A stretch of DNA of 64,000 nucleotides from Salinispora oceanensis (GCF_000383575.1 NZ_KB911579.1:1952423-2016422); one strand, 5' to 3'. Shown: positions 49,655 through 59,284, counted from the first letter of the stretch. Numbers and translations are program-made. The notes: generated from the sequence alone by a model not told the origin.

Positions 49655-50709
49655 CCCGTACCGTCGCCACTCCGCTAGCCATCGAGGTCCGCCGGGGGGC
49701 GGTCGCCAACCTCGGCGAGCTCCTCGCCGACCGGCGGATCTCCGCCGGCGGCGACGTGGCCGTGGTGGTGGGGCCCGGGCAGGGGGAGAAGATCGCCGAG
49801 CTGTGCCGGCCGACGCTGGGCTCGGCCGACGTCTTCACGGTGGCCGGCGGCAGCGTTGACGCCGCCAACGAGTTGGGCGACCGGCTCCGCCGCCGGCACT
49901 ACGACGCGGTGGTCGGGATCGGCGGCGGCCGGACGATCGACACCGCGAAGTACGCCGCCACCCGCTACGGCATTCCGATGGTCACGGTCGCCACCAGCCT
50001 CGCCAACGACGGCATCGCCTCCCCCGTCGCCTCGCTTACCCACGACGGCGGCAAAGGCTCGTACGGGGTCCACATCCCGATCGCCGTCCTGGTGGACCTC
50101 GACTTCGTCGAGCACGGCCCGGACCGGCAGACCCAGGCCGGGATCGGTGACGCGGTGAGCAACCTCAACGCCTGCGCCGACTGGGAGCTCGCCCACGAGC
50201 TGCGCGGCGAGCCGGTCGACGGGCTCGCCGTGACGCTGGCCCGGACCGGCGCTGAGGCGCTACTGAACCACCCCGGCAAGATAACCGACGACGCCTTCCT
50301 CACCACGCTGGCGGAGGCGTTGATCCTCGGCGGCATCGCCATGTCGATCTCCGGCTCGAGCCGGCCGGCCAGCGGTGGCGACCACGAGATCTCGCACGCC
50401 ATCGACCACCTCTGGCCCGGCACCAGCGCCCACGGCGAGCAGGTCGGGCTCGGGGCCCTCTTCTGCACCTGGCTGCACGGCGACCGGGACCGGTTCGGCC
50501 AGCTCGCCCGGTGCTTGCACCGGCACGGCCTGGCCACCCGCCCGACCGACCTGGGCCTCACCGACGAGCAGTTCGTCGAGGCGGTGCACTTCGCGCCCCG
50601 GACCCGGCCGGACCGCTACACGATCCTCGAACACCTCGCCCTGTCCACCGACGAGCTCCGGGCTCGGTTGGGAGACTGTCTTGACGCCCTCGGTGAGCAC
50701 CTTGACTGA
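49642..50709 (+). CDS. sn-glycerol-1-phosphate dehydrogenase-like protein
   Basis: A 355-residue member of the iron-containing alcohol dehydrogenase/DHQS-like fold. It resembles archaeal EgsA and bacterial AraM: VGIGGGRTIDTAKYAA (NAD(P) site), VATSLANDGIASPVASL, AGIGDAVSNLNACADWELAHELRGE (metal Asp), GGDHEISHAIDHLWPG and TSAHGEQVGLGALF (metal His). These proteins reduce dihydroxyacetone phosphate to glycerol-1-phosphate. GTG 49642 overlaps the nucleotidyltransferase by 13 bases. The exact substrate is inferred from motifs. Confidence 0.8.
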   Translation: MPLLARTVATPLAIEVRRGAVANLGELLADRRISAGGDVAVVVGPGQGEKIAELCRPTLGSADVFTVAGGSVDAANELGDRLRRRHYDAVVGIGGGRTIDTAKYAATRYGIPMVTVATSLANDGIASPVASLTHDGGKGSYGVHIPIAVLVDLDFVEHGPDRQTQAGIGDAVSNLNACADWELAHELRGEPVDGLAVTLARTGAEALLNHPGKITDDAFLTTLAEALILGGIAMSISGSSRPASGGDHEISHAIDHLWPGTSAHGEQVGLGALFCTWLHGDRDRFGQLARCLHRHGLATRPTDLGLTDEQFVEAVHFAPRTRPDRYTILEHLALSTDELRARLGDCLDALGEHLD

Positions 50710-51409
50710 ACCGTCCCGGCCGACCCGGGCCGACTTCTACCGGACCAACCGGGGCGGCGGACTGTTCAGCGAGTCGATCAGCCAGTGGATCGGGGCCGCC
50801 TTCGCCGGCGGCGCACACCGGCTCGGGCTGCGGCCCACCACCCTGAGCATCACCAACCTGGTTCTCGGCCTGCTCACCTCGGTGACCGTGGCGGCGCTGG
50901 CCGAGCCGGTCGCCGCGGGCCGCGTACCGGCCTGGTTGGTCGGGCTGGTGGCGCTGGTCGGCTGGCAGGTGGCGTACGCGCTGGACTGCGCGGACGGGCA
51001 ACTCGCCCGGGTCACCGGTCAGGGCAGCGCGGCCGGGGCGCGGGTGGATGTGCTCAGCGACGTGGCGGCCCAGATCGCCCTGGTCGCCGCACTCAGTGCG
51101 ACCGCGGTCGCGCAGTCACCATCCATCCCCGCCTGGCTGATCGCGGCCTTCGCCGGTACCTGGATGGTGAACCTGGTCACCTCGGTGATGCAGGCCGGGC
51201 CGAACGCGAGCAGCATGGTCACCTCGACCTCGCTGCTGGTGCGGCTGGTGAAGCTGATCCGCGACTACGGCGCGGTGATCTTCGTTGCCGCACTGGTGCT
51301 GCTCTTCGCGCCCGGCCTGACCAGCTGGGTGATCATCGCCTTCACCGCGATCAACGGCGGTTTCCTGCTCGCCAGCATCGCCTTCGCCGCTCGGGCCTCA
51401 CTGCACTGA
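50693..51409 (+). CDS. CDP-alcohol phosphatidyltransferase family protein
   Basis: About 238 residues, integral membrane. The signature D-G-x2-A-R-x8-G-x3-D-x3-D is present as ADGQLARVTGQGSAAGARVDVLSD. Hydrophobic segments follow in the order usual for this family (LVGLVALVGWQVAYALD, LVAALSATAVA, WLIAAFAGTWMVNLV, VIFVAALVLLFAPG, WVIIAFTAINGGFLLASIAFA). It transfers a phospho-alcohol from CDP to another alcohol. GTG 50693 overlaps the dehydrogenase end by 17 bases; a TTG three codons on is possible. Confidence 0.82.
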   Translation: MSTLTEPSRPTRADFYRTNRGGGLFSESISQWIGAAFAGGAHRLGLRPTTLSITNLVLGLLTSVTVAALAEPVAAGRVPAWLVGLVALVGWQVAYALDCADGQLARVTGQGSAAGARVDVLSDVAAQIALVAALSATAVAQSPSIPAWLIAAFAGTWMVNLVTSVMQAGPNASSMVTSTSLLVRLVKLIRDYGAVIFVAALVLLFAPGLTSWVIIAFTAINGGFLLASIAFAARASLH

Positions 51410-52594
51410 CCGGCGGCCCAACTCGGCCGTACGGACGGTTTCGGCGTAGATGTCGAGCAGCTGCCGGGTGACCACGTCCGGGTGGAAGGTGCGCTCGTAG
51501 CGGGCCCGAGCAGCCGGTGCCCGGCTGACGGCTTCGGCGGCTGCCGCTGGCAGCGCGGCGGCCAGCGCCGTCGGGTCCGGCGGCACCACCCAACCGGCGG
51601 GTTCCGCGGTGTCGGCGCCGACCAGGAACGGGATACCGCCGAGGGCGGTGCCGAGCACCGGCCGGCCGGCGGCCAACGCCTCGATGATCACCGTCGGCAG
51701 CACGTCGTGCCAGGTGGAGGTGGCCAGCACCACCGCGCTCGCCACCAGGGTGTCGTGCACCCCGTCCCGGTCCAGCGGACCGAGGAAGGTCACATCTGCC
51801 CGCTGGGCCGCCGCCGCCTCCACCAGGGGTCGCAACTCACCGTCCCCGGCGACACGGAGCGGGCCGAGCGCACCGTCCGGGTGCCGACGCCAGGCCTCCA
51901 GCAGCAGGTCCAACCCCTTCTCCGGGCTGAGCCGGCCGAGGAAGAGGAAGCCGGCGCCCAGCGGCGCCGGGGCACCCGGGTCGGGGATCGCGTTCGGCTT
52001 CACCACGATCCGTTGCTCCGGGATGCCGTAGTCCCGCAGGTGCTCCGCGATCGAGGTGGTCAGCGCGATGAACCGGTCCACTGAGCGCCAGGTGCCCCGG
52101 TGCACGGCGAGCGTCGTCGCCATCAACGCGCTCTGCGCCCGCGACCCCCGGTAGCAGCGGTGCACGATCGCCGGTACGCCCAGCACCCGCCCCCGGCAGT
52201 CCTGGCAGATCGCCCCGTCCCGGAAGTACAGCCCGGACGAGCAGACCTGCCGGTAGTTGTGCACCGTCTGCACCACCGGCACCCCGTGGTGGTGCGCGGT
52301 CCGCACCACCCAGGGCGAGAGCAGGGGGTACGGGTTGTGCAGGTGCAACACGTCCGGCCGGTGCTCGTCAAGCAGGCGACCCAGCTCCCGCTGGGCTCGC
52401 GGGGCGTAGATCGGGGAGATCGGCAGCAGCGCCTTCGCGGACCGGGACATCGACGCGATCTCGTCGGAGCTGCGCAGGAACGGCAGCACCTCGACCCCGG
52501 CCGCGGTCAGCTGGGCGATCTCCGCGTCGACGATGGTGTTCTCGCCAGACGGCTGAGCCTCCCGGTACCGGTTGTGCGCCACCACGATTTTCAT
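51398..52594 (-). CDS. GT4 family glycosyltransferase
   Basis: A 398-residue GT-B enzyme: N-terminal domain with HNRYREAQPSGENTIVDAE and HLHNPYPLLSPWVVRTAHHHG, C-terminal GT4 core (GAGFLFLGRLSPEKGLDLLLEAW; VVLATSTWHDVLPTVIIEALAAGRPVLGTALGG with the EALAAG/PxxxxxxGG nucleotide-sugar site). A Cys cluster (CSSGLYFRDGAICQDC) in the N-domain is typical of some capsule or exopolysaccharide transferases. It converges on the CDP-alcohol enzyme with a 12-base overlap. Confidence 0.88.
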   Translation of the reverse strand: MKIVVAHNRYREAQPSGENTIVDAEIAQLTAAGVEVLPFLRSSDEIASMSRSAKALLPISPIYAPRAQRELGRLLDEHRPDVLHLHNPYPLLSPWVVRTAHHHGVPVVQTVHNYRQVCSSGLYFRDGAICQDCRGRVLGVPAIVHRCYRGSRAQSALMATTLAVHRGTWRSVDRFIALTTSIAEHLRDYGIPEQRIVVKPNAIPDPGAPAPLGAGFLFLGRLSPEKGLDLLLEAWRRHPDGALGPLRVAGDGELRPLVEAAAAQRADVTFLGPLDRDGVHDTLVASAVVLATSTWHDVLPTVIIEALAAGRPVLGTALGGIPFLVGADTAEPAGWVVPPDPTALAAALPAAAAEAVSRAPAARARYERTFHPDVVTRQLLDIYAETVRTAELGRRSVQ

Positions 52595-52618
52595 GGAATT
52601 GGAGGCTACCGTTGGTGG

Positions 52619-53479
52619 GTGCCCGAACTACCAGAGGTGGAGGCGCTCGCCGACTACCTGCGCCAACGCGCCGTCGGCCGACGGGTTGACCGGTTGGAGA
52701 TCTCCGCGATCAACGCCCTGAAGACGTACGACCCGCCGATCACGGCCGCGGCCGGCCAGCCGGTCACCGATGCCCGGCGCCACGGCAAGTTCCTCGACCT
52801 GGTGCTCGGCGCCGACCTGCACCTGGTCGTTCACCTGGCCCGCGCCGGCTGGCTGCACTTCCGGGAGGAATTCTCGTCCCGCGCCCCGCTGCGCCCCGGC
52901 AAGGGCCCGGTGGCGCTGCGGGCCCGCCTCAATGACGGCTCCGGGTTCGACCTGACCGAGGCGGGCACGCAGAAGAGTCTCGCCGTCTATCTGGTGACCG
53001 ACCCGACGGCGGTGCCGGGAGTGGCCCGGCTTGGCCCGGACGCGCTGGCCGTGGACCCAGCTACCTTCGCCGAACGGCTCCGAAGCCGAAAGGGCCAGGT
53101 CAAGGGGGTACTAACCGACCAGACGGTGCTCGCCGGGGTGGGTAACGCGTACTCCGATGAGATCCTGCACACGGCGCGGCTGTCACCGTTCGCGCTGACC
53201 ACCCGGCTGACCGACGAACAGCTCGCCACCCTGCACGGGGCGACCCGGGACGTGCTCGGCGACGCGGTGTCCCGATCGGTGGGACAACGGGCTGCCGAAC
53301 TCAAGGGCGAGAAGCGCTCTGGCCTGCGGGTGCATGCCCGCACCGGATTGCCCTGCCCGGTCTGCGGCGACGCCGTACGAGAGGTCTCGTTCGCTGACTC
53401 CAGCCTCCAGTACTGCCCCGGTTGCCAAACCGGCGGGAAGCCGCTCGCAGACCGACGGTTGTCGCGAATTGTACGTTGA
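52619..53479 (+). CDS. Fpg/Nei-family DNA glycosylase
   Basis: A 286-residue base-excision repair enzyme. It starts with PELPEVEALADYLRQRA (catalytic Pro2 and Glu3), carries DARRHGKFLDLVL (beta-hairpin Lys), a helix-two-turn-helix (VLTDQTVLAGVGNAYSDEILHTARLSP) and a zinc finger (CPVCGDAVREVSFADSSLQYCPGCQ). GTG 52619 gives the mature-type N-terminus directly. It is divergent from the GT4 gene. Confidence 0.93.
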   Translation: MPELPEVEALADYLRQRAVGRRVDRLEISAINALKTYDPPITAAAGQPVTDARRHGKFLDLVLGADLHLVVHLARAGWLHFREEFSSRAPLRPGKGPVALRARLNDGSGFDLTEAGTQKSLAVYLVTDPTAVPGVARLGPDALAVDPATFAERLRSRKGQVKGVLTDQTVLAGVGNAYSDEILHTARLSPFALTTRLTDEQLATLHGATRDVLGDAVSRSVGQRAAELKGEKRSGLRVHARTGLPCPVCGDAVREVSFADSSLQYCPGCQTGGKPLADRRLSRIVR

Positions 53480-53745
53480 GTGAGGGGACTCACTTCCCGC
53501 CGTGAATATTCTGCCCGGGCGCGACGAACGTCGGGATTGGGGTTCTACTCCAACGGCCATCCATCGGTATAGTGGCCCGGTCCCGGCTTCTGTAAAGGTC
53601 CGGAGCCGGCCAGCTGCCAACCGGCACAGCCCTGAAGCGAGGTCCTACCGGTCCGCGCTCGGGTCCGGGTGACGCATGGGAGACTGAAGCGGTGGACGAC
53701 ACGGACCCTCACTCCGCGTGAGCAGTCCGCGTCCTGCGGGAGGAC

Positions 53746-55308
53746 ATGGATGAGGTGACGACAAGCCTCCAGCGCCCGGTAACCAACGGAGGCCGGAGCA
53801 GAACCGTGCGGCACGTTGACAGCTTCGAGATCCAGCCGACGACGCCACCGTCCCACAACGGCGTGCCTCGGTCGGCCTGGTCCCGCAGCCACCGCCGGGT
53901 CTCCCGTTGGCACCGCCCCTACACCGCGATCCTGGTTCTGCTGGACTTCGCCGCCGCCGCCTTCGCGAGCTTCACCGCCATCCGCGCCTTCGACCAGTCG
54001 CGGGCCGGGTTCTACGACGACCCGACCTGGTTCTACACCGTGGCCTGCGTGCTGCTGCCGCTCGGCTGGGTCGCCATCCTCTGGTTCAACGGCTCCTACG
54101 ATCGGCGTTACCTGGGCCTCGGCCCGGATGAGTTCAAGCGGGTCCTCCGCGCCGGCGTGGCGGTCTGCGCGACGGTCTCCTTCCTGGCGTTCGCCACCAA
54201 GACTGACCTGTCCCGATATTCGGTCGGCACCGCGCTGCTCCTCGCCCTGCTACTGATCCTGCTGGTCCGGATCCTGGTCCGATTTGTGCTGCACGTGATC
54301 CGGCGCAACGCCGGCCGGGCCGGCCACCGGATGGTCCTGGTGGGCACCCTGCCCGAGTGTCTGGAGGTCCACCGCCAGGTCACCCGCAATCCGGCTGCCG
54401 GCCTGGTGCCGGTCGCCATCCACCTCACCGACGGCTACGCGGCCGCCCGGGGGGTGGAGACCCCGGTCCCGGTCTACGCGGGGCGGGACCTCCTCGCCCT
54501 GGTTCGTGAGGTCGGTGGTGACACGATCGCGGTCTGCGGGTCGGCCAGCGCCGAGCCCGGCGAGCTGCGCCGCATGGCCTGGCAGCTCGAGGGTTCCGGG
54601 GTTGACCTCGCGGTGGTCCCGCAGTTGACCGACATCGCCGGGCCCCGCGTGCACATCCGGCCGATCGAGGGTCTGCCGCTGCTGCACGTGGAGGAGCCGA
54701 CTCTCTCCGGTCCGGCGCTGCTGGCGAAGAACATGCTCGACCGGGTGGCTGCCGGGCTCGGCCTGTTGATCCTGCTACCGGTCTTTCTCGCGATCGCGAT
54801 CTCGATCCGGATCTCCGACCCGGGTCCGGTCTTCTTCCGGCAACCCCGGGTGGGCCACGAGGGGCGGACCTTCCGGGTCTGGAAGTTCCGCACCATGTAC
54901 GTGGATGCCGAGGAGCGGCTGGCCAGCCTGGTTGACCAGAACGAGACCGACGGCATGCTGTTCAAGATGAAGCGGGACCCGAGGGTCTTCCCGGTGGGCC
55001 GCTTCCTGCGCGCCTCGTCCCTGGACGAGCTGCCCCAGCTGATCAACGTGCTGAAGGGGGAGATGTCGTTGGTCGGGCCCCGCCCGCTGCCCGCCGACGA
55101 CGGTGACTTCCTCGGCGACGTACGCCGCCGGCTGCTGGTCAAGCCCGGCATTACCGGCCTCTGGCAGGTCTCCGGCCGCTCCGACCTCTCCTGGGACGAG
55201 GCGGTCCGCCTCGACCTCTACTACGTCGACAACTGGTCGCTGGCGTACGACCTGAGCATCCTGTGGCGCACGGTCGGAGTGGTGCTCGCCCGGAAGGGCG
55301 CGTACTAG
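53746..55308 (+). CDS. polyprenyl glycosylphosphotransferase
   Basis: A 520-residue membrane enzyme that loads the first sugar-phosphate onto undecaprenyl phosphate for polysaccharide synthesis. Four N-terminal membrane segments (residues 60-180), a CoA-binding-like domain (HRMVLVGTLPECLEVHRQV), a fifth span, and the bacterial sugar transferase domain (SDPGPVFFRQPRVGHEGRTFRVWKFRTM; KPGITGLWQVSGRSDLSW). The ATG at 53746 is only 2 bases from GGGAGG; GTG 53755 would give better spacing. Confidence 0.93.
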   Translation: MDEVTTSLQRPVTNGGRSRTVRHVDSFEIQPTTPPSHNGVPRSAWSRSHRRVSRWHRPYTAILVLLDFAAAAFASFTAIRAFDQSRAGFYDDPTWFYTVACVLLPLGWVAILWFNGSYDRRYLGLGPDEFKRVLRAGVAVCATVSFLAFATKTDLSRYSVGTALLLALLLILLVRILVRFVLHVIRRNAGRAGHRMVLVGTLPECLEVHRQVTRNPAAGLVPVAIHLTDGYAAARGVETPVPVYAGRDLLALVREVGGDTIAVCGSASAEPGELRRMAWQLEGSGVDLAVVPQLTDIAGPRVHIRPIEGLPLLHVEEPTLSGPALLAKNMLDRVAAGLGLLILLPVFLAIAISIRISDPGPVFFRQPRVGHEGRTFRVWKFRTMYVDAEERLASLVDQNETDGMLFKMKRDPRVFPVGRFLRASSLDELPQLINVLKGEMSLVGPRPLPADDGDFLGDVRRRLLVKPGITGLWQVSGRSDLSWDEAVRLDLYYVDNWSLAYDLSILWRTVGVVLARKGAY

Positions 55309-55400
55309 CCCGACGAGTAGTGTCCGGGGGTGGTCAGCTCGGATGGCAGGCGGCTCCCAGCTGCGCTGCACGAGCGGCATTCGCGAAGCAGAGGGGCAGC

Positions 55401-56372
55401 ATGGAGCAGGTACTTGTCACGGGAGCGACCGGCACCGTGGGTAGCCTTCTGGTACGGGACCTCGCCGACCGCGGCGTGCGAGTGCGGGCGCTGGTCCGTT
55501 CGCCGGAACGAGCAACGGCAGCCCTACCTCAGGGCGTGGAGGCGGTCCGGGGGGACGTCACCGACCTGGCGTCGGTCCGGTCCGCGATCAGCGGGTGTGA
55601 CACCGTCTTTCACGCTGCCGGGCTCCCCGAGCAGTGGTTGGCCGATCCCGACGTCTTCGAGCGGGTCAACGTCGGCGGCACTCGGCACCTGGTCGAGGCC
55701 GCGCTCGCCGAGGGTGTGGCGACCTTCGTCTACACCAGCACCATCGACGTTTTCGACCAGGCCCCGGGCCGACCGTTCGACGAGTCAAGGATCGCGGAAC
55801 GGCCGCTCGGCACGGCCTACGAGCGTTCCAAGCAGCGCGCCGACGTTCTCGTGACCGAGGCGGTCGAGCGAGGCCTGCCAGCCCGGTTCCTGCATCCGTC
55901 CGGGGTCTACGGGCCCGGTCCGGCGACCGCCACCGCGCTGAACCTGCTGCTGCTCAGACTGGTCCGTAATCAGATTCCCGCGCTGCCCCCGGGCGGCATG
56001 CCCGTCGTCTTCACCGAGGACGTCGCCCGGGGACACCTCCTCGCGGCCGAAGCGCCGATCGGCAGCCGATTCATCCTCTCCGACCGCTACCTGACCCTGA
56101 CCGCGATAGCCGAGCTGGTCCACACGTTGGTGCCGACGGCCAAGGTCCCCCGCACCATCCCCACCGCCCTCGCGAAAGCGATGGCCACCACCGGGGAGGC
56201 CGTCTCCCGCATCACCCGCCGGCCGCCCCTGCTCGCCGCGGGCGAGCTGCACTTCCTCCGCTCTCACCCGCTACCGGACGCCTCCCGGGCCCGCAGTCAA
56301 CTGGGCTGGCACACCACCGCGGTACCGGAGGGCTTTGCCCGCGCCCTGCGGCACTTCGACGTACTGCCCTAG
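55401..56372 (+). CDS. NAD-dependent epimerase/dehydratase
   Basis: A 323-residue extended short-chain dehydrogenase: nucleotide motif VTGATGTVGSLLVRDLADRG, the DVTDLASVRSAISGCDTVFHAAG strand, and YxxxK in TAYERSKQRADV. It ends RARSQLGWHTTAVPEG. Probably acts on a nucleotide sugar or a small ketone; the following LytS/LytTR genes do not specify. ATG 55401 follows GAGGGG. Confidence 0.9.
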   Translation: MEQVLVTGATGTVGSLLVRDLADRGVRVRALVRSPERATAALPQGVEAVRGDVTDLASVRSAISGCDTVFHAAGLPEQWLADPDVFERVNVGGTRHLVEAALAEGVATFVYTSTIDVFDQAPGRPFDESRIAERPLGTAYERSKQRADVLVTEAVERGLPARFLHPSGVYGPGPATATALNLLLLRLVRNQIPALPPGGMPVVFTEDVARGHLLAAEAPIGSRFILSDRYLTLTAIAELVHTLVPTAKVPRTIPTALAKAMATTGEAVSRITRRPPLLAAGELHFLRSHPLPDASRARSQLGWHTTAVPEGFARALRHFDVLP

Positions 56373-56479
56373 CCAGCAGCCGGAAGCACGGCCTCCCATC
56401 CGGTCGGACCGGACGCCCTTGACGTCGGCGCACCGAGGCCGGCTCCGCCCCCTTGGCAGCAGCGGCGGCAACGGCCACG

Positions 56480-57715
56480 ATGCACTCCGTGAGTGGCAAC
56501 CTCTCCGCTGTCGTGGGTGTCGTCGCACTGGCGACCGCGCTGGCGGCAACCCTCGTCGCGGTGCTGCGCCCGCGTGGCCACCGCACCATCGCCACCGCCA
56601 CCCAACGGGCCACCTACGAGGTGCTGCACACCGCCGGACTCGCCGCCGTGCCGCTCCGCGCCGGGCTGACCGCGGCGAACGCCGCCAAGGCCGTACGCCA
56701 CCTCCGGGCCCTGGTCGGGGCGGTCGGGTTGGCGCTGACCGACACCGCGGCGTTACTCGCCCTTGACGGGCCCGGCGCACACCACCAGACCCAGCTCGTC
56801 GCGGCGGCCCGCCGGGTCGCGGCGGCTGGCCGGTCGACCGTGCTCGGGGCGGCGGAGCTGCCCTGTGACCGGGTGGACTGCCCGGTCCGGGGTGCCGTCG
56901 TCGCACCGTTGACCGGCGCGGACCGACGGGTTGTCGGCGCACTACTGGCCATCGCGGACGGGGCACCCGCGCCTGGCCTGGTTCAGGCGACGCTGGAGAC
57001 CGCGCACTGGGCCGGTACCCAACTCGCCCTCGCCGAGCTGGACTCCTCCCGAGAGCGGTTGGCCCGCGCCGAGGTCCGCGCGCTGCGGGCACAGATCAGC
57101 CCACACTTCATCTACAACGCGCTGACGGCGATCGGATCCTTCGTCCGCACCGACCCGGACCGAGCCCGGGAGTTGATCCTCGAATTCGCCGAGTTCACCC
57201 GCTACTCGTTTCGGGCGCACGGCGAGTTCACCACCCTCGCCGAGGAGCTCCGATCGATCGACCACTACCTGACCATCGAGCGGGCCCGGTTCGGCGACCG
57301 GCTCCAGGTGCGGCTCCAGGTCGCCCCCGAGGTACTGCCGGTGACCCTGCCCTTCCTCTGCCTGCAACCACTGGTCGAGAACGCGGTCCGACACGGGTTG
57401 TCCGGTAAGCCCGGCACGGGCATGGTGAGCATCGAGGCCCGGGACGCGGGCACCGAGTGCCACATCACGGTGGAGGACGACGGGGTGGGGATGGATCCGG
57501 CCACGCTTACCGCCGGTATCGCCGAACTGGCCACCGCCGGAAGCGCTTCGGTGGGTGCGCCGGGCGGACAGGTGGGTCTGTCCAACGTTGACGAACGACT
57601 TCGGGCGGTTTTCGGGGACGAGTTCGGCCTGGTGGTGGAGACCGGCCTCGGCTTGGGGACGCGGGTGAGCATGCGGGTGCCGAAGTTCCATCCTGGCGTA
57701 CGGGCCGGCTCGTGA
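56480..57715 (+). CDS. LytS-type sensor histidine kinase
   Basis: A 411-residue kinase of the His_kinase family paired with LytTR regulators. One N-terminal membrane segment (LSAVVGVVALATALAATLVAVL), a GAF-like region (residues 60-190), the phosphoacceptor His in RAQISPHFIYNALTAIGSFV, and the ATPase domain (CLQPLVENAVRHGLSG; DDGVGMDP; VGLSNVDERLRAVFG). ATG 56480 preferred over an upstream TTG. It overlaps the regulator gene by 4 bases. Confidence 0.9.
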   Translation: MHSVSGNLSAVVGVVALATALAATLVAVLRPRGHRTIATATQRATYEVLHTAGLAAVPLRAGLTAANAAKAVRHLRALVGAVGLALTDTAALLALDGPGAHHQTQLVAAARRVAAAGRSTVLGAAELPCDRVDCPVRGAVVAPLTGADRRVVGALLAIADGAPAPGLVQATLETAHWAGTQLALAELDSSRERLARAEVRALRAQISPHFIYNALTAIGSFVRTDPDRARELILEFAEFTRYSFRAHGEFTTLAEELRSIDHYLTIERARFGDRLQVRLQVAPEVLPVTLPFLCLQPLVENAVRHGLSGKPGTGMVSIEARDAGTECHITVEDDGVGMDPATLTAGIAELATAGSASVGAPGGQVGLSNVDERLRAVFGDEFGLVVETGLGLGTRVSMRVPKFHPGVRAGS

Positions 57716-58464
57716 CCGGGTTCCTCCGGGTCCTGGCGGTTGACGATGAGCCACCGGCCCTCGACGAGCTGGCCTACCACCTGCGAGTCGATCCACGAGT
57801 CGCCCGACTACACACCGCCGGTGACGCCACCGAGGCGTTGCGGGTACTCCGCGATGACGACGTGGACGTGGTCTTCCTGGACATCCGGATGCCGGGGCTG
57901 GACGGTGTGGAGCTGGCCCGGGTGCTCCGCCGCTTCGCCCGGCCACCGGCCATTGTCTTCGTCACCGCCTACGACGACGGCGCGGTGGACGCGTTCGACC
58001 TGGGTGCGACGGACTACGTCCGCAAACCGGTCCGGGCGCAACGGTTGGCCGAGTCGCTGCGCCGGGTGATCGGAGCGCGGCGGGTGTCTCCACAGCCGGC
58101 GGCGCCGGCACGGGAAGAGGACCCGACGATCCCGGTCGAGCTGGCCGGGACGACCCGGATGCTGCCCCGGTCGGCGGTGCGCTGGGTGGAGGCGCAGGGT
58201 GACTACGTACGACTGCACACCACCGACGATTCCCACCTGGTCCGGGTCTCCTTGGCGACCCTCGCCGAGCGGTGGGCTGACGCCGGCTTCGTCCGAATCC
58301 ACCGCTCCTACCTGGTCCAGTTGCGGCTCATCGCCGAGCTGCGGCTGGTGAACTCCGGCTACGTGGTGGTGGTCGACTCGACCGAGCTACCGGTCAGTCG
58401 GCGGCACACCCGCGAGCTGAAGGAGAAGCTGATCCGGGCGGCTAAACAGGACTGGGCCCGCTGA
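57712..58464 (+). CDS. LytTR-family response regulator
   Basis: A 250-residue regulator: receiver domain (LAVDDEPPALDELAY; acceptor Asp in VVFLDIRMPGLDG; Lys in YVRKPVRAQRL) and a LytTR DNA-binding domain at about 150-245 (AVRWVEAQGDYVRLHTTDD; FVRIHRSYLVQLRLIAEL; LPVSRRHTRELKEKL). LytTR regulators control cell-wall or polysaccharide functions in many bacteria. GTG 57712 overlaps the kinase stop. Confidence 0.93.
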   Translation: MTGFLRVLAVDDEPPALDELAYHLRVDPRVARLHTAGDATEALRVLRDDDVDVVFLDIRMPGLDGVELARVLRRFARPPAIVFVTAYDDGAVDAFDLGATDYVRKPVRAQRLAESLRRVIGARRVSPQPAAPAREEDPTIPVELAGTTRMLPRSAVRWVEAQGDYVRLHTTDDSHLVRVSLATLAERWADAGFVRIHRSYLVQLRLIAELRLVNSGYVVVVDSTELPVSRRHTRELKEKLIRAAKQDWAR

Positions 58465-58468
58465 CCGG

Positions 58469-59191
58469 CTAGCGCACCATCGCAAGCATCGCCGCCCCGA
58501 GCAGCGCCGGCCCGTACGGGATGGGGGTTCGCCGGCCGGCCCGACCGGTCACCAGCAGGACGCCGACCAGCGGAAGGTTGACCAACGGAGCGAGCAGAAC
58601 CCCGGTGACCACGGTCGGCCACCCCAGCCAACCGAGGTAGAGCCCGAGCGCCGCACCGAGCTTTACGTCGCCGAAACCGAGTGGGGACCGGGGCAGCAGG
58701 GTGAGCGCCAGGTAGCCAAACCCGCAGAGTACGGCGGCGAGCAGGGCCCGGCCCAGCGCCGGGAACGCCGGGTCGGCCACCGCAGCGAGCAGCAGTAACG
58801 CCAGCCCACCGCCGGCGGCGACCCCCACCAACGGGTCGGGCAGCCGCAGCACCCGTAGGTCTACCACGGCCAGTGGCACCGCGAGGGCAGCGAGCAGCAG
58901 AAACGCCGGCAACGCCCAGCCGGCTCCGACTCCGGCCCCCACGATGCCGGTGACGGCGGCGGTGAGGGGCACGGTGACCGCCCATCCCGGGGTGAGTGGG
59001 CGACGACAGTCCGGGCACCGCCGGGGTCCCCGCCACCAGGGTGGCCGTGCGCCGGCGCAGGCCGGGCAGGCGCTCCGCCAGGCCGGCCGGGGCCGACCGG
59101 TCGGCCAGTCGACCGCGTATCGGTCAATCAACCCGGGCAGCAACAGCCCCCAGCCAGCACCGGCGACAGCGGCAACGAGGGGGAGCAGCAC
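58469..59191 (-). CDS. A24 prepilin peptidase, second
   Basis: A 240-residue polytopic protease. CxxC pairs in CPACAGARPP and CPDCRRPLTP, first catalytic Asp in VVDLRVLRLPDP and the second in GFGDVKLGAA. GTG 59191 was chosen; a longer frame to 59248 enters the A/T-rich DnaA-box-like region. It is far from the Tad locus, so it may serve another pilin substrate or duplicate the enzyme at 25431. Confidence 0.88.
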   Translation of the reverse strand: MLLPLVAAVAGAGWGLLLPGLIDRYAVDWPTGRPRPAWRSACPACAGARPPWWRGPRRCPDCRRPLTPGWAVTVPLTAAVTGIVGAGVGAGWALPAFLLLAALAVPLAVVDLRVLRLPDPLVGVAAGGGLALLLLAAVADPAFPALGRALLAAVLCGFGYLALTLLPRSPLGFGDVKLGAALGLYLGWLGWPTVVTGVLLAPLVNLPLVGVLLVTGRAGRRTPIPYGPALLGAAMLAMVR

Positions 59192-59284
59192 GGCGGGATC
59201 GTAGCGCCCGCCTGCCCCATCCCGGCGTCTTCGCCCGCGCCGGTCCACAGCTCCCGCCGCAGGTCAGAGCGGTCGTAGCCGCGG

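Noticed and set aside
49180..50709. longer frame reading into the dehydrogenase
   Set aside because: The first 154 codons overlap the nucleotidyltransferase in another frame; the homologous part begins at GTG 49642.
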